NCBI GenBank assembly: GCA_948146395.1
Contig: OX411543.1
Span: 54,230,017-54,294,016, forward strand
DNA length: 64,000 nt
Source: Fragum whitleyi
Taxonomy: Eukaryota; Mollusca; Bivalvia; Cardiida; Cardiidae
Reading direction: 5' to 3'
In this document: piece by piece, positions 12,661-24,229 of the stretch
Numbering within the stretch: the first letter of the stretch is position 1
Layout: every line of letters begins with the position of its first letter
Program-made: the position numbers and the translations under genes
The notes under the pieces: model-generated
The model's input: the letters and a program-made list of their open reading frames with translations, nothing else
What the model was told of the DNA's origin: nothing
Databases searched by the model: none

Positions 12661-13138
12661 TGACAATTTTAAGTACATCGTGATATTGACCAGGCGAATA
12701 ATTTTGAAATAAAGTGAATAAGTTGAATGGGCGAGTATTGAGTGATACTTAGCGGAGGTGCATTGTTATACATAATCTCTAATTAGACTGAAATTATCGA
12801 AAAAACGATATTTATTATTTAATACTGTTTAATACATACATTTTGTATTTGCAAGCGTCTAGGAATACTTAAAATAAGAGCTTGTCTGCACTTCCAAAAA
12901 AATGTAGATATATATCTTTATTTTTTTCTTTTAAGATATTAAGACACACCCAAACAGATTTTGTTCTGGTTTGTCTAATTTATTTTGAGTGTAGTTGTGA
13001 TCCAATTTTGTAGTCAATTGGGAGCGTTTTCTGAATGGTTTGAGTGAGTGTTTGGAATGAATGGATGGAGCGCTGAGTGGGGGATTTAAAACGGTTTGGA
13101 TTAAGATGTTTGTCAATTTCATGACGTTACTTACTGTA
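12661..13138 (+). mobile_element. M-family MITE, older diverged copy
   Basis: Left end AAGTACATCGTGATATTGAC, right end CATGACGTTACTTACTGTA. The distal GAGTGAGTGTTTGGAATGAA and GGAGCGCTGAGTG blocks are clear, whereas the hairpin is badly decayed. Confidence 0.8.
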
Positions 13139-14507
13139 AAGGACATTGGCATGGCCTAGCTTAGTTTTTTCATTTCATTTGTCCATTATTTAAGGAAAGG
13201 TTATTTAAGGTTGTTGTCAGCCAATCTTACACAAGTACAGTAGCGATGGTACGGAGCATCTGCATTTTGCTGAAGTTTTATACTTTCATTGTAAACACTC
13301 ATATTGCAACACTTTTCAGACACTGGAAGCACTATTTTTAGAGTACAACCTACATGTAGTTTTTTACATTTACACGATATTTTATGGTAAAAGGGCAGTG
13401 CTGGAACATACATGTTTTCAACGTCCTATACCTTCTGGTGAATTTGACTTTTGGATATGTATAAGAAATAGTTCTCTGCGTCAAAGTGATTGATGTCTAG
13501 GAAGATTATAGGAAAGCAATCTTTAAATTTGACCGACGTCGCCGTAGTGAAATAAACCCGTTCAATATTTTTGATATTACACGGGTGTTATTACACTAGT
13601 GGAATAACTATTCAAATGAGCTAAGAACTATAAGCAACGTCATATTTTCGTTGTGAAAATGACGTCATAATGTTTCGATGACGTCAATTTGCAAACGGCG
13701 TTATATGTTTCGCGGAATAACTCTAAGTCTTTAATATCTGTAATTCCCTCGTCTTTTTTTTCGAAAATGCAGGTCATTTCATTAATAGAATATCAAATTT
13801 GTGCTCGTAAAATACTGAATTTATTAAACTTTAATTTATCTATTCTTGCATTTCTAAGCCATATTAAACAGTTGTAAGCATCAATATCAGATCTATTCCT
13901 GAAATGTTCGCACCGACTCGCACACTTTTTTGGAGAGCTGGGTATACAAAATTATCTGCGCGAACCTCCTTAACAGCCTTCATACAAATTCAGTATAAGT
14001 CGTTTTTCTGTCCGTTGTTTGTTATGCATTGATAATATTTGATTTATTACCAGTTAATGCGGTAATTCTATTCTAGTGTCATTTATTCCATACTTTTCAT
14101 GTCATGTTTTTATATGAATAGAAAATTTATCGCTCGGATACGGTAGTGTTACTTTTAAATGAAATTCATCTGCAAACATTACGCGATTTAAAATAGCTAT
14201 TCTTCCTATAGAACTTAAATAAAAACTCTAAACAACTCTGGCTCAAGCATATCATGCACAATGGTTCCTTTGCCTGCCTGATAAAATACAAAAGTATGTC
14301 CATATTTCCTAAAAGTTGTTGTGGAATATCACTAAGGTCTAATGGGTCGTTCATCTCCAAACTTAGAAAAAAACATTTTGGAATCACATGGAAAGAGGCT
14401 ATTTCAATGTTAGTTCATACATTCCCAATTACTCAATGATATCAACAAGGTCACTAATTCAAGAACAGAAACAAGCCATACAGACTCATACATTAGAATG
14501 AGATAAG
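13139..14507. other. no gene; two perfect CRE words
   Basis: No repeat identified. TGACGTCA occurs at 13660-13667 and 13679-13686, 19 bp apart. With no gene start nearby, a regulatory role is not supported. Confidence 0.4.
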
Positions 14508-14521
14508 ACTTCAAGCATATG
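14508..14521. repeat. SINE target-site duplication, left copy
   Basis: ACTTCAAGCATATG here matches ACTTCAAACATATG at 14799-14812 with one mismatch, bracketing the SINE exactly. Confidence 0.9.
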
Positions 14522-14798
14522 ATTGATTGATCGAATGAAGTTTACGCCGCTTTCAGCATTATTTCAGTTATATCGCGGCGGCTGCAGCACCTAACATTTT
14601 ATTTTTGGTATTTCTCTCACCAGTACAACCATCGAATCCTTTCCGGGCCTACAGCTGCTCTCTCGCATAGTTCTACGATTAATAACCAATTGGTGAGAGA
14701 CAGATAGTAGGAAAGAATGAGTGCCGCCGTCGGGGATCGAACCCGGGACCTCTAGTATGACAGTCCGACGTGCTGTCAACTGCGCTATGACGGCGGCT
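14522..14798 (-). mobile_element. full-length tRNA-derived SINE
   Basis: On the minus strand it starts with a tRNA-like head (GCCGCCGTCATAGCGCAG...) containing a Pol III A-box-like segment and a B box (GGTTCGATCC, complement at 14734-14743) and closing with CGACGGCGGC. A body (CTCTCACCAATTGG, GAGAGAGCAGC, GGTTGTACTGGTGAGAGAAA) follows, then the conserved 3' block GAAAGCGGCGTAAAC and a degenerate (AATC)n tail. The 14-bp duplication shows LINE-type target-primed insertion. The 83-codon frame at 14591-14842 is a shadow. It will not act as a tRNA, because the anticodon arm does not pair. Confidence 0.92.
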
Positions 14799-14812
14799 AC
14801 TTCAAACATATG

Positions 14813-15200
14813 GATGTTCGTCTTATTACACAACGGTGTCAATGATTCAATATCAAGGGAATCTGGTCAAAAAAGTATCTGTAATTATTCTTTTACTCTA
14901 AAACAAAATCAACAACGTGGTCTAACTTGATACGTAGCTATGTGTAAGCATATCTTTGACTTGTTCCTTTTGTTTCCTTTTTTTTAAAAAATATAGATTT
15001 AGTTGACGCAGTCTAGGGGGTGTATTTTTTCCGTCGTGCATCCGAGGTATCTTTGTTCTACATCTAAATATACAGACGTTGATAGTGCATTTTCTAAGTA
15101 CTAGTCAGAATTTAACCAAATTTTAATGATATAGTTCTTCATGCATACTCTTAGATATTATGGACCATTTGCGCTTAGTAATAGCAACAAATAGTGGAAT
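14813..15200. other. no feature recognised
   Basis: Nothing identified apart from a T-rich tract at 14970-14990. Confidence 0.4.
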
Positions 15201-15265
15201 ATTATAGGGATGAGTGTCTTTTTCACCAATAAACGCAGTGAAAAAGACACTCGTCCCTTATAATT
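15201..15265. repeat. 65-nt near-perfect hairpin
   Basis: ATTATAGGGATGAGTGTCTT at 15201 pairs with AAGACACTCGTCCCTTATAA at the 3' side: a 26-bp stem with one mismatch (T/G) and a loop of about 12 nt (CAATAAACGCAG). It could be a tiny inverted-repeat element or a small-RNA precursor; sequence alone cannot decide. Confidence 0.7.
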
Positions 15266-15967
15266 GCAATCCTATAAATCGAAGAAACTATAAAAATACT
15301 CGGCCAAACATTAAAGCTTCAAGCCTACTTTCTCCGCGTAAAAAATTACACGATCTATTTTTAGATCGTGTATTGTTTATCTCGCTATCGAAGTGAAATG
15401 TCATAAAGTAAAACAAATGATACACAAGTAAACGACAACATTAAAATTCGTAGAGGTACTTATGACAAAAAAGCTTGTTTCTGCCAAGTAAGTCTGTGTT
15501 TTCAAACGAAAACGGCGTGGTCGGTCTTAGTTGAGAGGGTTGCTTGAGGGTCTTCGTCGACTTGCTGCTTTCTAAGTTTACGTCGGCACAGAAGCAGAAC
15601 TGCATGCTTATTATCGTAAATTCTTTCGAAAATATCTTAATTTATAATAGATTGAATAGAAATGTTGCGTTGATAATCGGGAACTAGGTTAATTCGAGTT
15701 CCTACAACACAGGACTTGCAGATCGAAGTTCGGGGGTTTCCCGAAAAACCTATTGCATTTTATACAGAAATAAAGTGCAATGGATTTCCCCACGTGATAC
15801 GATTTAAACCAATCAGAATTCTTTATTTTATTGGATTGCAATTATATATATATAAGCTAACCGAATCTCGGGTGTTAATGTTGCAAGGGTATCGTTTTCA
15901 AAAAATGCATGTTTTTATCCTTGCCAAATCATTTGATCGATCTGATCTGAAATATTGGTTATTTAAA
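15266..15967. other. no gene; short hairpin
   Basis: A small perfect hairpin, ACACGATCTA/TAGATCGTGT, lies at about 15348-15371. The 87-codon frame 15716-15979 has no motif. Confidence 0.4.
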
Positions 15968-16106
15968 CGATTTCGATGAGTTTTCTGGCTATTTCAGAGC
16001 GTTTTGAGTGATCAGAGTGAACAAATTAATGATTGGAGCGCTGAACGAGTGGTTTTGAATGGTTTAAATCGGAATGAGGGTCAATGTCTCGATATGATTA
16101 ACTGTA
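15968..16106 (+). mobile_element. M-family MITE fragment (distal end)
   Basis: Carries GAGCGTTTTGAGTGATCAG, GGAGCGCTGAACGAGTGG and the end TCGATATGATTAACTGTA. The proximal two thirds are missing. Confidence 0.75.
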
Positions 16107-16265
16107 CTGTTGACAAGTGTGTATGTCATTAATGGAGAATTTAATGGAGAAAAATGATACTCTTTTGGATACACGTAAAAAAAAGTTGAAAAAAAAAATA
16201 AAACGCGTGGTACAAATGTATGCATTACGGTCTATTTTTGCATCACTCTCCAATTAAAGAAACTT

Positions 16266-16682
16266 TACAGTTAACAAAAATGTGAAATAGACGAGGTAAA
16301 CGATTTCGGTATGAAATAAAATGAGTGTTTTGAGAGTGATTTTAATGGGGGGTAATCCAATATCGCAAATTTTGTTCATGATGAACAAAATGAGAGATAC
16401 ATGTATTTATAACCTTTCTTTGGTAGAATATGCACACACATTTTATAAATAGCTTTCTATTTCTTCTGGAACCTATCAAACGCAATTCAAATTGTTTCAG
16501 TCAAATCATCGCGATTTTTTCTAACATTATCTATTTTGAATGACGTTATTGATTCTATCTTTTTCAGTGGGTTTGGAGCGTCTGAAATTCACTGTTTGGA
16601 ATGAATGAATGGAACGCTGAGCGAGCGATTTGGAATGGTTTTGATCGAACGGGATGTCAATTTCACGATATTGTTAACTGCA
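16266..16682 (+). mobile_element. M-family MITE, near full length
   Basis: 417 bp. Left end TACAGTTAACAAAAATGTG, right end CACGATATTGTTAACTGCA. The hairpin left arm is intact (GGGGGGTAATCCAATATCGC) and the right arm is decayed. Confidence 0.88.
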
Positions 16683-17161
16683 TCAACCACTTTTTAATAA
16701 ACTATGATTTGTTTCATATGTATGATCTTGTTAAGAAATTGTTTGATGTTATTTTTTCTCGATCCTTTCATTCAACAAAGTAAATTTCGAAGTATTATGA
16801 TTGAAGGTTAATTTACCAATCTACATCTAAAAATCCATCTAATCCTAATGAAGTGAACATACCTTTTGATGTTTAATAGCAATAAGATACCATAACTCAC
16901 CCGAGTTTTTCAGACGTAAATCAAATACCAATCAAAAATGCATTACCAATTTTAACAGCATGTGTTACTAATTTTATGTTCGTTTCAAAGTGATTAATTG
17001 AATTATGCCGGATTCTATATAACTGTAGGATATCTGTCTTCTTTATCAAGTATCCTTTTGATATTATGAAGTTTTTATCTTTGTTACTTGAGTTAGAAAT
17101 CTAAAATTGATTCACTGTTCCCTGTGTTAAATGTGAAAACGTTCGTGGAACATTTAAGACA
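16683..17161. other. no feature recognised
   Basis: AT-rich; nothing identified. Confidence 0.4.
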
Positions 17162-17165
17162 TTAA

Positions 17166-17322
17166 GGTAGTGGAACCGTAATAGTCCCGGAACATATCGG
17201 AACCCGGATCTTTCACAATGTTAACCGAGGTTTCCTAATGAAAATCATTAGGAAACCTCTGTTAACACTGTTAAAGTTCATAACTGACGAAACCATTGCG
17301 GATCAAATACGGGTCAACTAGA
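17166..17322. mobile_element. 157-bp TTAA-target palindromic MITE, copy B2
   Basis: TTAA at 17162-17165 and 17323-17326. Starts GGTAGTGGAACCGTAATAG. The central stem CCGAGGTTTCCTAATG/CATTAGGAAACCTC is kept. The right end is mutated (GGGTCAACTAGATTAA instead of GGGTCCACTACCTTAA). It has the same length as copy B1 and shares the AACACTGTTAAAGTTCA block. Confidence 0.87.
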
Positions 17323-17524
17323 TTAACAACGCTTACACAGTGGGATACAGTTTTACAGAAGATTTTTCATTTTGATAAAATAATCTAGTAAAAAGCCAGT
17401 AAAATTAAGCCTTCTTATCTTACCTCTTTCTTGATTGTCCGAAATAAGGACACAGTTCTACAATAAGTACATGCTACAGCTCTGAATTTTCAATATGAAC
17501 GAGTCTGGAACTTTTTCGGGATTT

Positions 17525-17917
17525 AATTTCAATGAATAAGAGGTGCATGTCTTGAGTGAAATTCGGTGTAGGTAATACAATGTCGCCATTTCGTTCAAAT
17601 TTGACGAATTTAACTATATATTTTATCACCCTTTTAAAATAAAGCAAGTATCTGTGTTTATGTGTTGACGGACCAACCAGGGGCTTTAACGTCTTCGTCA
17701 GACATTATACTAGTGGAAAAAAAAATCAATTCCAAAGAAATGATGAAAGTTTTTTCGATAATTTTGAGGTGTGTGTTTTTTTTTTTTTTTAAAAACATTT
17801 TTGGGGCGCTTTTGATAGGTTAAGTGAGTGTTTGCAATAATTGATTGGAGCACTGAGCGATTGATTAAGAATGGTTTGATCGGAGTGTATGTCTATTTTA
17901 CGATGTTGTTAACTGTC
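17525..17917 (+). mobile_element. M-family MITE, older diverged copy
   Basis: Right end TTTACGATGTTGTTAACTGT is clear, as are TTAAGTGAGTGTTTGCAATA and GGAGCACTGAGCG. The older-subfamily word GGACCAACCAGGGGCTTTAA is present. Left end uncertain. Confidence 0.7.
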
Positions 17918-18320
17918 AATCGGGAACCCCCGGCGGGTCTACGGAATAGACCTCGGGGATAATACGGGCGCATCCACGAAAACGCGTCATTTCGCGCGTG
18001 TCTTTATATGACATCACAACATCAACTTTCCCGCATAGGATGGTGCTAGTGAAGGCATATTATATTTGATGACAAACGCAGTGTTTTACTGCGTTTTTCC
18101 ATCAAATTATAATGTGCCGAAAAGGTCTCCAAAGACAATCGGAAAGAATTAACAAAATGCGATTTTCTTAGAGCGAATTATCCGAGGTACCACTAGGAGC
18201 CGAATAACCGTAAAAAACACAATTACTTCATTTACGTCCGATGAACTTTTCATTTACGGAAAAAAGTCCGCGGTACTTTCCATTCATGGAAAAGTGCGAT
18301 GTTCCGAATGGTTAATTTTA
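17918..18320 (-). mobile_element. palindrome-centred element Q, copy 1
   Basis: Starts exactly where the preceding M copy stops (CAATCGGGAACC) and corresponds, reversed, to 36868-37268. The centre is a hairpin: ATTTGATGACAAACGCAGT facing ACTGCGTTTTTCCATCAAAT (about 18066-18108). Ends near GGAAAAGTGCGATGTTCCGA. CpG-rich compared with its surroundings; no coding frame. Confidence 0.7.
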
Positions 18321-18466
18321 AGCATAATTGCACGGCTAACACCATAGTCGAATATATGCGGTAGATTGCAACTTTCTTGAAATAAAAAAGATTAACCATG
18401 ACATGGAAGGTTTCGCTTCTGTGTAGTGTAAGAAGATAAATAACATTCTGCCACAAATAGATGTAA

Positions 18467-18710
18467 TGAGCCTGTGCGTGACATTTCCAACAATTTGAAA
18501 TATAAGTCGAGTACAAATATTGGGTAGCATAGACAGCCACATACTGTAAATATACTGTTACTTGATGGTCTACAGATACGCTGAGACCTTATCTATCTAC
18601 TAAAAGCATAGCGAAGACTCTGGTCAGACTGTGCGTTTGCACAGGCTGGTCAGAGTCTTTGTTTTGCGCATATTTGATATTGTTGGAAATCTCACGCACA
18701 GGCTCAATGT
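18467..18710. mobile_element. 244-bp foldback element with a central hairpin
   Basis: The outer arms GAGCCTGTGCGTGACATTTC (left) and GAAATCTCACGCACAGGCTC (right) are inverted. Inside, AAGACTCTGGTCAGACTGTG faces CACAGGCTGGTCAGAGTCTT (about 18612-18661) with three mismatches and a short loop. No target duplication recognised. Confidence 0.65.
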
Positions 18711-18858
18711 CATTTTCTTGGCAGGTCGATGAGTTTACGAACAATAAATCTCTAATTTTGTTCAGCAGTTTTTGATATATTAACTCGTGAGTCTATAAAT
18801 ATCTGTCAGAATTTCATATAAAAATAGAGAGCATTCTTATACAGAAACGCCATCACAG

Positions 18859-19296
18859 TACAGTTAACACCATCGTGAAATTGACAAGGTGAATAATTGG
18901 AATGGTTTTGGAAAGAAATTGAATGAGTTCAATGAGTGGGTTTTGAGTGAAAGAAAAGGGAGATAATCAAATGTCGCTATCTTTGATCAGTATGAACAAA
19001 ATAAGCGATATTTATTACCTCCGTTTGATACAATTCGCATACAAGTTCCATAAATAGCTCTCTATCTCTTTAAGAACCAATCAGACGCATTGAATTCAAA
19101 TTCAGTAAGTGAAATCGCGATTTTTTCTAGCTATATTTATTTTGAGCGCAGTTGTTGATCTTTTCATTTTAGTGAGTTTTGGGCGTATATGAATGGTTTG
19201 GGTGAGTGTTAGGGGTGAATGAATGGAGCGCTGAGTAAGCGATTGAGAATGATTTTTATTGGGATGAATGTCAATTTCACAATGCAACTAACTGTG
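18859..19296 (+). mobile_element. M-family MITE, full length
   Basis: 438 bp. Left end TACAGTTAACACCATCGTG, right end CACAATGCAACTAACTGTG. It keeps the hairpin, a TATAAATAG-like segment (CCATAAATAGCTC) and AACCAATCAGACGC. Confidence 0.9.
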
Positions 19297-19297
19297 A

Positions 19298-19593
19298 CTG
19301 CTTTAAATCAATTTTCAATGTTCCATTTCCCAAAGCGGGGTATAATGGCAAACTGTCCGCACCGTTTTGACATCCTGAACGCAGAGCTGTTTTCAACGTT
19401 GGCAGACATTGAGCTGATTGTTTGTATGTGTGAAAAAAAAAGAGTTTAAGATCATTTTCGGCTTACACATTAGTCCGATTGCGCTTTCACGAAGAAACGG
19501 ATGCTGGACTTGAAAAAAAAGAGCTTTACTTAGTAACATTTATTTGGCCGTTTTAAAAGCCTAGTTCCGTAGAAGAAATACTGCAGAAAAAAG
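19298..19593. other. no feature recognised
   Basis: Nothing identified; a 76-codon frame starting inside the preceding MITE (19219-19449) is not supported. Confidence 0.4.
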
Positions 19594-19597
19594 TTAA

Positions 19598-20361
19598 GGT
19601 AGCAATGGACACATGGCGTCATTTTTTCCGCTCAGTGAATTTTTTCCTTGGTCAAATATGTTGTAAATTAACATTGTGTAGTCATTATATCAAAATCTGA
19701 AGCTACCTTTCCATACTCGTTTTCATGCTAGAGTTATCTGCCTTTGAGTGGTATTGGCCATTTTTCAGTAAAACGTTTATTTTCGTTTTAGGTCTAGTAT
19801 AAACTCGGTACCAACTTATAGCTATAAACCTAATACATTTTGACAGACCTTATACATGTACACAATTGCTGTTGCCAAGAAAATTTCTTTTTGATCAATT
19901 GCATTTGCACAGTTTGCCTTCAAAACTTACAAATTCACTAATTTTTGTAATTTTACGGGGTAAAAATGCCACAAGAACCTATTTTTTTAAGAAATGACCC
20001 AATGAATTATTCTTATTTTCCGATATGTTTAAAACCAATATTTCTCCTTTACTTGGAGAAAAATTCAGTATACCTTTCCATGCAAATAAGAATTTTTTTC
20101 GTTATTTTACACTGACCCCTCCTAATTGAATTACGCTTTTTACGCATTTTTATTGTTAAATTAAATGATCCAGTCATTCAATTAATACCAAATGTTGAAA
20201 AGAAGCTAAATTATGAAATTTTACCATCAGTACTGTACGTTATTTCAATAAGCATAATCTTACGAAAACCGGTCTTTCTAAACAACGCGCAAAAGAGCCG
20301 TAAAATAAACGAAAACCCACGTCAGGTTTATAGAGTCGGAAGTCCGCTGTCCATTGCCACC
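19598..20361. mobile_element. 764-bp TTAA-target element C
   Basis: Flanked by TTAA (19594-19597 and 20362-20365). Starts GGTAGCAATGGACACATGG and ends CGCTGTCCATTGCCACC, an 18-bp imperfect terminal inverted repeat. The interior is AT-rich, not clearly palindromic, and has no open frame. Non-autonomous. Confidence 0.87.
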
Positions 20362-20394
20362 TTAAGGGCCAGAGTAATATTCACTTATCATTCC

Positions 20395-20640
20395 TTGAAA
20401 AAATCAAAGCGCTGAAGTACTGATGGTGGACGTTTCTGTTGGCATACTACAGTGATTCTTCCATTTGTTGAGAAAAGAGAACTTTTACATGTAAAATGTA
20501 CATGTAAAATTACGATAAAAGGAAAATGACCTGACCCAAGTTTGCATATTGTTTCAGATATACATTTCTCAACATATATCGTCGTTTGTCAACCCAAAGT
20601 CCTGTAATTACAAGGTTTTGATAACTTTAGGCATTAGAAA
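20395..20640 (+). repeat. dispersed repeat R2, copy 1
   Basis: About 240 bp nearly identical to 41795-42020 in the same orientation: TGGACGTTTCTGTTGGCATA, CCATTTGTTGAGAAAAGAGA, GGAAAATGACCTGACCCAAG, GTCCTGTAATTACAAGG. This copy carries an extra TACATGTAAAATG duplication. Element class unknown. Confidence 0.75.
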
Positions 20641-20689
20641 CAAAGACCCCATGAGTTTATCATAGCTCGAAATGTTTTAAGCTTAATCA

Positions 20690-20985
20690 TTTGCTGCTCG
20701 TACAAAGCACTAAAATCGCCAACAGTACTGATTCTACAGCTTAACTCGAAAAAAATCGTCGGATTTTTTCTTGTTGTGCCATCTTTTAAAGGGCCCTATG
20801 AGCACTAAAGATGGACAGTGTTTGCAAAACAATGACAGTCTATTACAGCAGATGGTAAAGTATCAGAAAAACACAATTTGCTTCATTCATTTTCTTTCAT
20901 GGTTTGGCATAAAACTTCCGACTGAAGATATGAAAAGCATAGGCCGGCCCTTATCTTTAGTTCAGCAGTATATACTATTTGACAG
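20690..20985 (+). repeat. dispersed repeat R1, copy 2
   Basis: Matches 2860-3225. It follows directly on R2, so the two may be parts of one longer ancient element. Confidence 0.6.
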
Positions 20986-21375
20986 CCAGAAAGGGATTTG
21001 GCATGGTGCTGGAGTGCTTTAGATTGATAGGTTATACAGTATGCAATATTGGTGGTCCCGTACAAATCGATCTTTCATTGCTTTGGTATGTGTTATCTTA
21101 TCAGTTGTCGAGAATGATCATAAATCTGGCTTATAACTGAAAATTAAAAAAAATAACTTAAACGCGCTTCGACGATTATATGATCAGTTTTGTTTTCATT
21201 GCCGTCATGTTTCAGCTGTGGTTTCAATTTAAGCAAAGATCATTACAGATAAAGATTAGGTCCGTATGAAAGTAAAATACGTTTAATGACAATCAATTTA
21301 TTTGAACTTCTTGAGTCGAACCGAATCAAACATTTCAATAAAAAAACTTGAATAATCTTGTATAACTTATTTACG
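20986..21375. other. no feature recognised
   Basis: Nothing identified. Confidence 0.4.
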
Positions 21376-21519
21376 CATTTCAATCAAATCAAATCAAATC
21401 AAATCGAATCGAATCAAATCAAATCAAATCGAATCGAATCGAATCAAATCAAACCAAATCAAATCAAATCAATTCAATTCAAATCAAATCAAATCAAATC
21501 AAATCAAATCAAATCAAAA
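21376..21519 (+). repeat. (AAATC)n pentanucleotide microsatellite
   Basis: About 144 bp of CAAAT/CAAATC-type pentamers with interspersed CGAAT variants (TCGAATCGAATC) and a few CAATT units. Confidence 0.9.
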
Positions 21520-21867
21520 TGAATATATCAAAAAGACAAGCTACATACAATTTGATAAAATCCTATTTTTAGCTTAAAAATTGCATAATCGGAACATCGA
21601 ATATTTATCAGATTATTTCTGCCGTCAAATATTCGAAAACAGTAACTTCTTGGGAATGAGATCCCCGCCATGATCGAAGCGTACCCAATTATTATCTATT
21701 CATATATATATATATAAACATATATAGTTGGTCAAAATTGCGCATGTACTCATAATGAAAAAGAAATGAATAACACTTTCAATATTTCATCGTGACAAAT
21801 GAACTTGATCTCTAAATCCATTTTTTTCAAATGACACTTCTACAAATGTACATATAATGAAGCACCA
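21520..21867. other. no gene; short AT dinucleotide run
   Basis: (TA)n at about 21704-21715; nothing else identified. Confidence 0.4.
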
Positions 21868-21992
21868 TGATCAAAATTAGCGATACTATTCCCATTTAAT
21901 TTCATTTAAAATTCGATCTGAAAAATTCGATTTCATTTGAAATTTATTCCAAGTCATTTATTATGTCAATTTCTTGGTGTTTGTAACTATTG
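21868..21992 (-). mobile_element. M-family MITE fragment
   Basis: Minus-orientation remnant: AAAATTAGCGATACTATTCC, TTCATTTAAAATTCGATC, ATTATGTCAATTTCTTGG and TTTGTAACTATTG at the end. Confidence 0.65.
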
Positions 21993-22014
21993 TTTGTTGC
22001 AAGATAGTTTTTTT

Positions 22015-23053
22015 TAGCTCCACTGGCTGAAAGCCACTGGGGCTATTGTCATGGCGTTGTGTCCGTCGTGCGTCCGTCTGTGCGTCTGTGTGTCAGTGCG
22101 TCCGGTCGTAAACCTTTTCTTTAAAAGTCTTCTCCTCAGAAAATACTGTATGAATTTCAACCAAACTTCATAGGAATGATCCATTGGTGATTCTCTTTCA
22201 AAGTTGTTCAAGAATTTTTGATTCGATGAAAATCATGGATTAAATTGGTGTGGCTAATTTCTAAATATGGTAAAAAGTGAGTTTTCTCAGATTCTAATTG
22301 ATGGATATAAATTAGCTTTTACATGAATGATCCTTTGGTGAACCTTAATAAGTCTACCAAAAATAATTGTGATTGGATGGAAAATATGCATTTTTTGGGC
22401 GGATGTCTTTTCTTTATATGTTATATAGTGGAAACTTTGAAAATCATTTCTCAGAATCTAATATTGGATATCAACCAAATTTCTTTGGAATGATTCTTGA
22501 GTGCCTCTTTATCAGTCTACCAAATTATTGTGATCGGACGAAAAATGTGTATTTTATGGGCGGAGGTCATTTCTCTATATGTTATATAGTGGAAACTTTC
22601 AAAATCTTTTCTCAGAATGTGATTTATGGATATCAACCAAATCTCACTGGAATGACCCTTGAGTGACCCTTTATCAGTCTACCAAAATAATTGTGATCGG
22701 ATGAAAAATATGTATTTATGGGCGGAGGTCATTTCTCAATAATGATATTGTGGAAACTTTGAAAATCATTTTCTTAAAATCTAACCGATGGATATAAATC
22801 AAACATTTTTGGTATGATCTTTGGGTGACCCATTATCATGCAGCCAAAAATTATTTTGATTGGATGAAAAATATGTCTTTTATGGGCGGAGGTCATTTCT
22901 CTATATGTTATACAGTTGAAACTTCGAAAATCATTTTCAACATCAGTAGAACCCAAAATATTTAAAAATCTAGTCAAAACTTTGATTTGCTTTAATTTAC
23001 AAGAATATCAAGCCTGTGGAGCGACTCAAGCCATTCATGGCTTTCTAGTTTTT
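22015..23053 (+). mobile_element. pearl-like element with 160-bp internal repeats
   Basis: Begins with a terminal hairpin (TAGCTCCACTGGCTGAAAGC to CCACTGGGGCTA, 22015-22045) followed by GTCCGTCGTGCGTCCGTC. Four internal tandem units follow, marked by GGGCGGA at 22398, 22558, 22720 and 22884 (period 160-164). Ends AGCCATTCATGGCTTTCTAG. This layout is that of oyster 'pearl' elements, from memory. The 97-codon frame at 22373-22666 comes from the tandem units. No transposase. Confidence 0.75.
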
Positions 23054-23830
23054 TTTAAATTATAAGACTAACTCATGTTACCAAATGGCTTATATCTGTA
23101 TCTTTTTTATTATTTTGAAATATATTAAGACTTTTTCTAAGAGTCCGGAAATCTATTATACAATCCGGAAATACTGTTAATAAGGGTAATCAATAAATGC
23201 AACTGCTTTAATTGAAATACCGATTGCATTTCCGTAACATTGATCTTTTAAATGCATCTCCGATGATCCTTGTATTGGCTATATTGTTCAATGTTACATC
23301 ACCGCTGAGGCGTTAGAAAAAATATGTTGTTATCGCAGCAATCTGTAATTTTCAATATAAAATCTGTCAAAATAGCCATTAAGAGTGACACGGCAATATT
23401 TTCTTTTGTCTGACAAATGCATGTTTTAAGCAACACTTGTGCACGTTGTTTCTTTCATTTCTAAGCATGCTACTTGGGTTAAAAGAAACTCAACTCATAA
23501 TTCACTTTAAAGTGTTACTATTATGAAATAGCATTAAAATTTGTGTTGATGGATAACCAAACCATTGTATATTCACATTTTTCAAGCTTGATAAACCATT
23601 AAAAACTGTTTAGAAATTATTTTGGATTGAATAAATTGAATGTTATTAGGCGTTGAAAGCAATGCGTCTTTGGTAGGTTATAAAATACCGATTATGTCGT
23701 TGAAACTGAACAAACGGGTGAAATTCCATAACTTCCCTTTGAACAATTTTAACGATCTGTTATATACATAGATTTGTGTGTCCTAATTGACAAATCAAAT
23801 GTTTAACAAAAACGAATTTTGGATGATAAC
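23054..23830. other. no feature recognised
   Basis: About 780 bp, AT-rich, no repeat recognised. Confidence 0.4.
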
Positions 23831-24229
23831 AGGGGAGGTAATGGAATATCGCCAACGTCCAGAATAAAACGAAATGGGCGATTGTCTATCAACTCCCATT
23901 AAATAAAAAATATACTGTTCTATAAACAGTTTCGCGGAAAAATTAGACGCTTTCTTATTGATGTCAGCTTATTTAAACTAGGGAATTTCCTCAGGAATTT
24001 GTAAGAGATTTTAGTTAATTTGAGCGACCCCTAACGATTGGATAAATGTTTTGAGTGGTATGAATGGAGTGATGAACGAGTGGTTAAACAGAATGTTTTT
24101 GTGCAGAAAGAGTATCAATCACTCGATGTCAAAAATAGCGGACTATTGTTGGTAAATTTTTCGTTTGTCACGGTTTCATCTACTTCCGTTTGTTGAACTC
24201 TGGTGAAACTTTTGATAAGACATTTCAAG
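23831..24229 (+). repeat. first, truncated copy of the 763-bp tandem unit (with older M remnant)
   Basis: Contains an old M remnant (GGGGAGGTAATGGAATATCG at 23833; GAATGGAGTGATGAACGAGT near 24063), then the unit-specific spacer GATGTCAAAAATAGCGGACT, GTCACGGTTTCATCTACTTC, GATAAGACATTTCAAGTA. The same order occurs in the array at 25972-28055. It stops at a TA, where the M copy at 24230 is inserted. Confidence 0.7.

Noticed and set aside
13660..13686. two TGACGTCA words as a CRE promoter
   Set aside because: No gene start or TATA-like arrangement nearby; TGACGTCA-like words also occur inside the A foldback, so they are not diagnostic.
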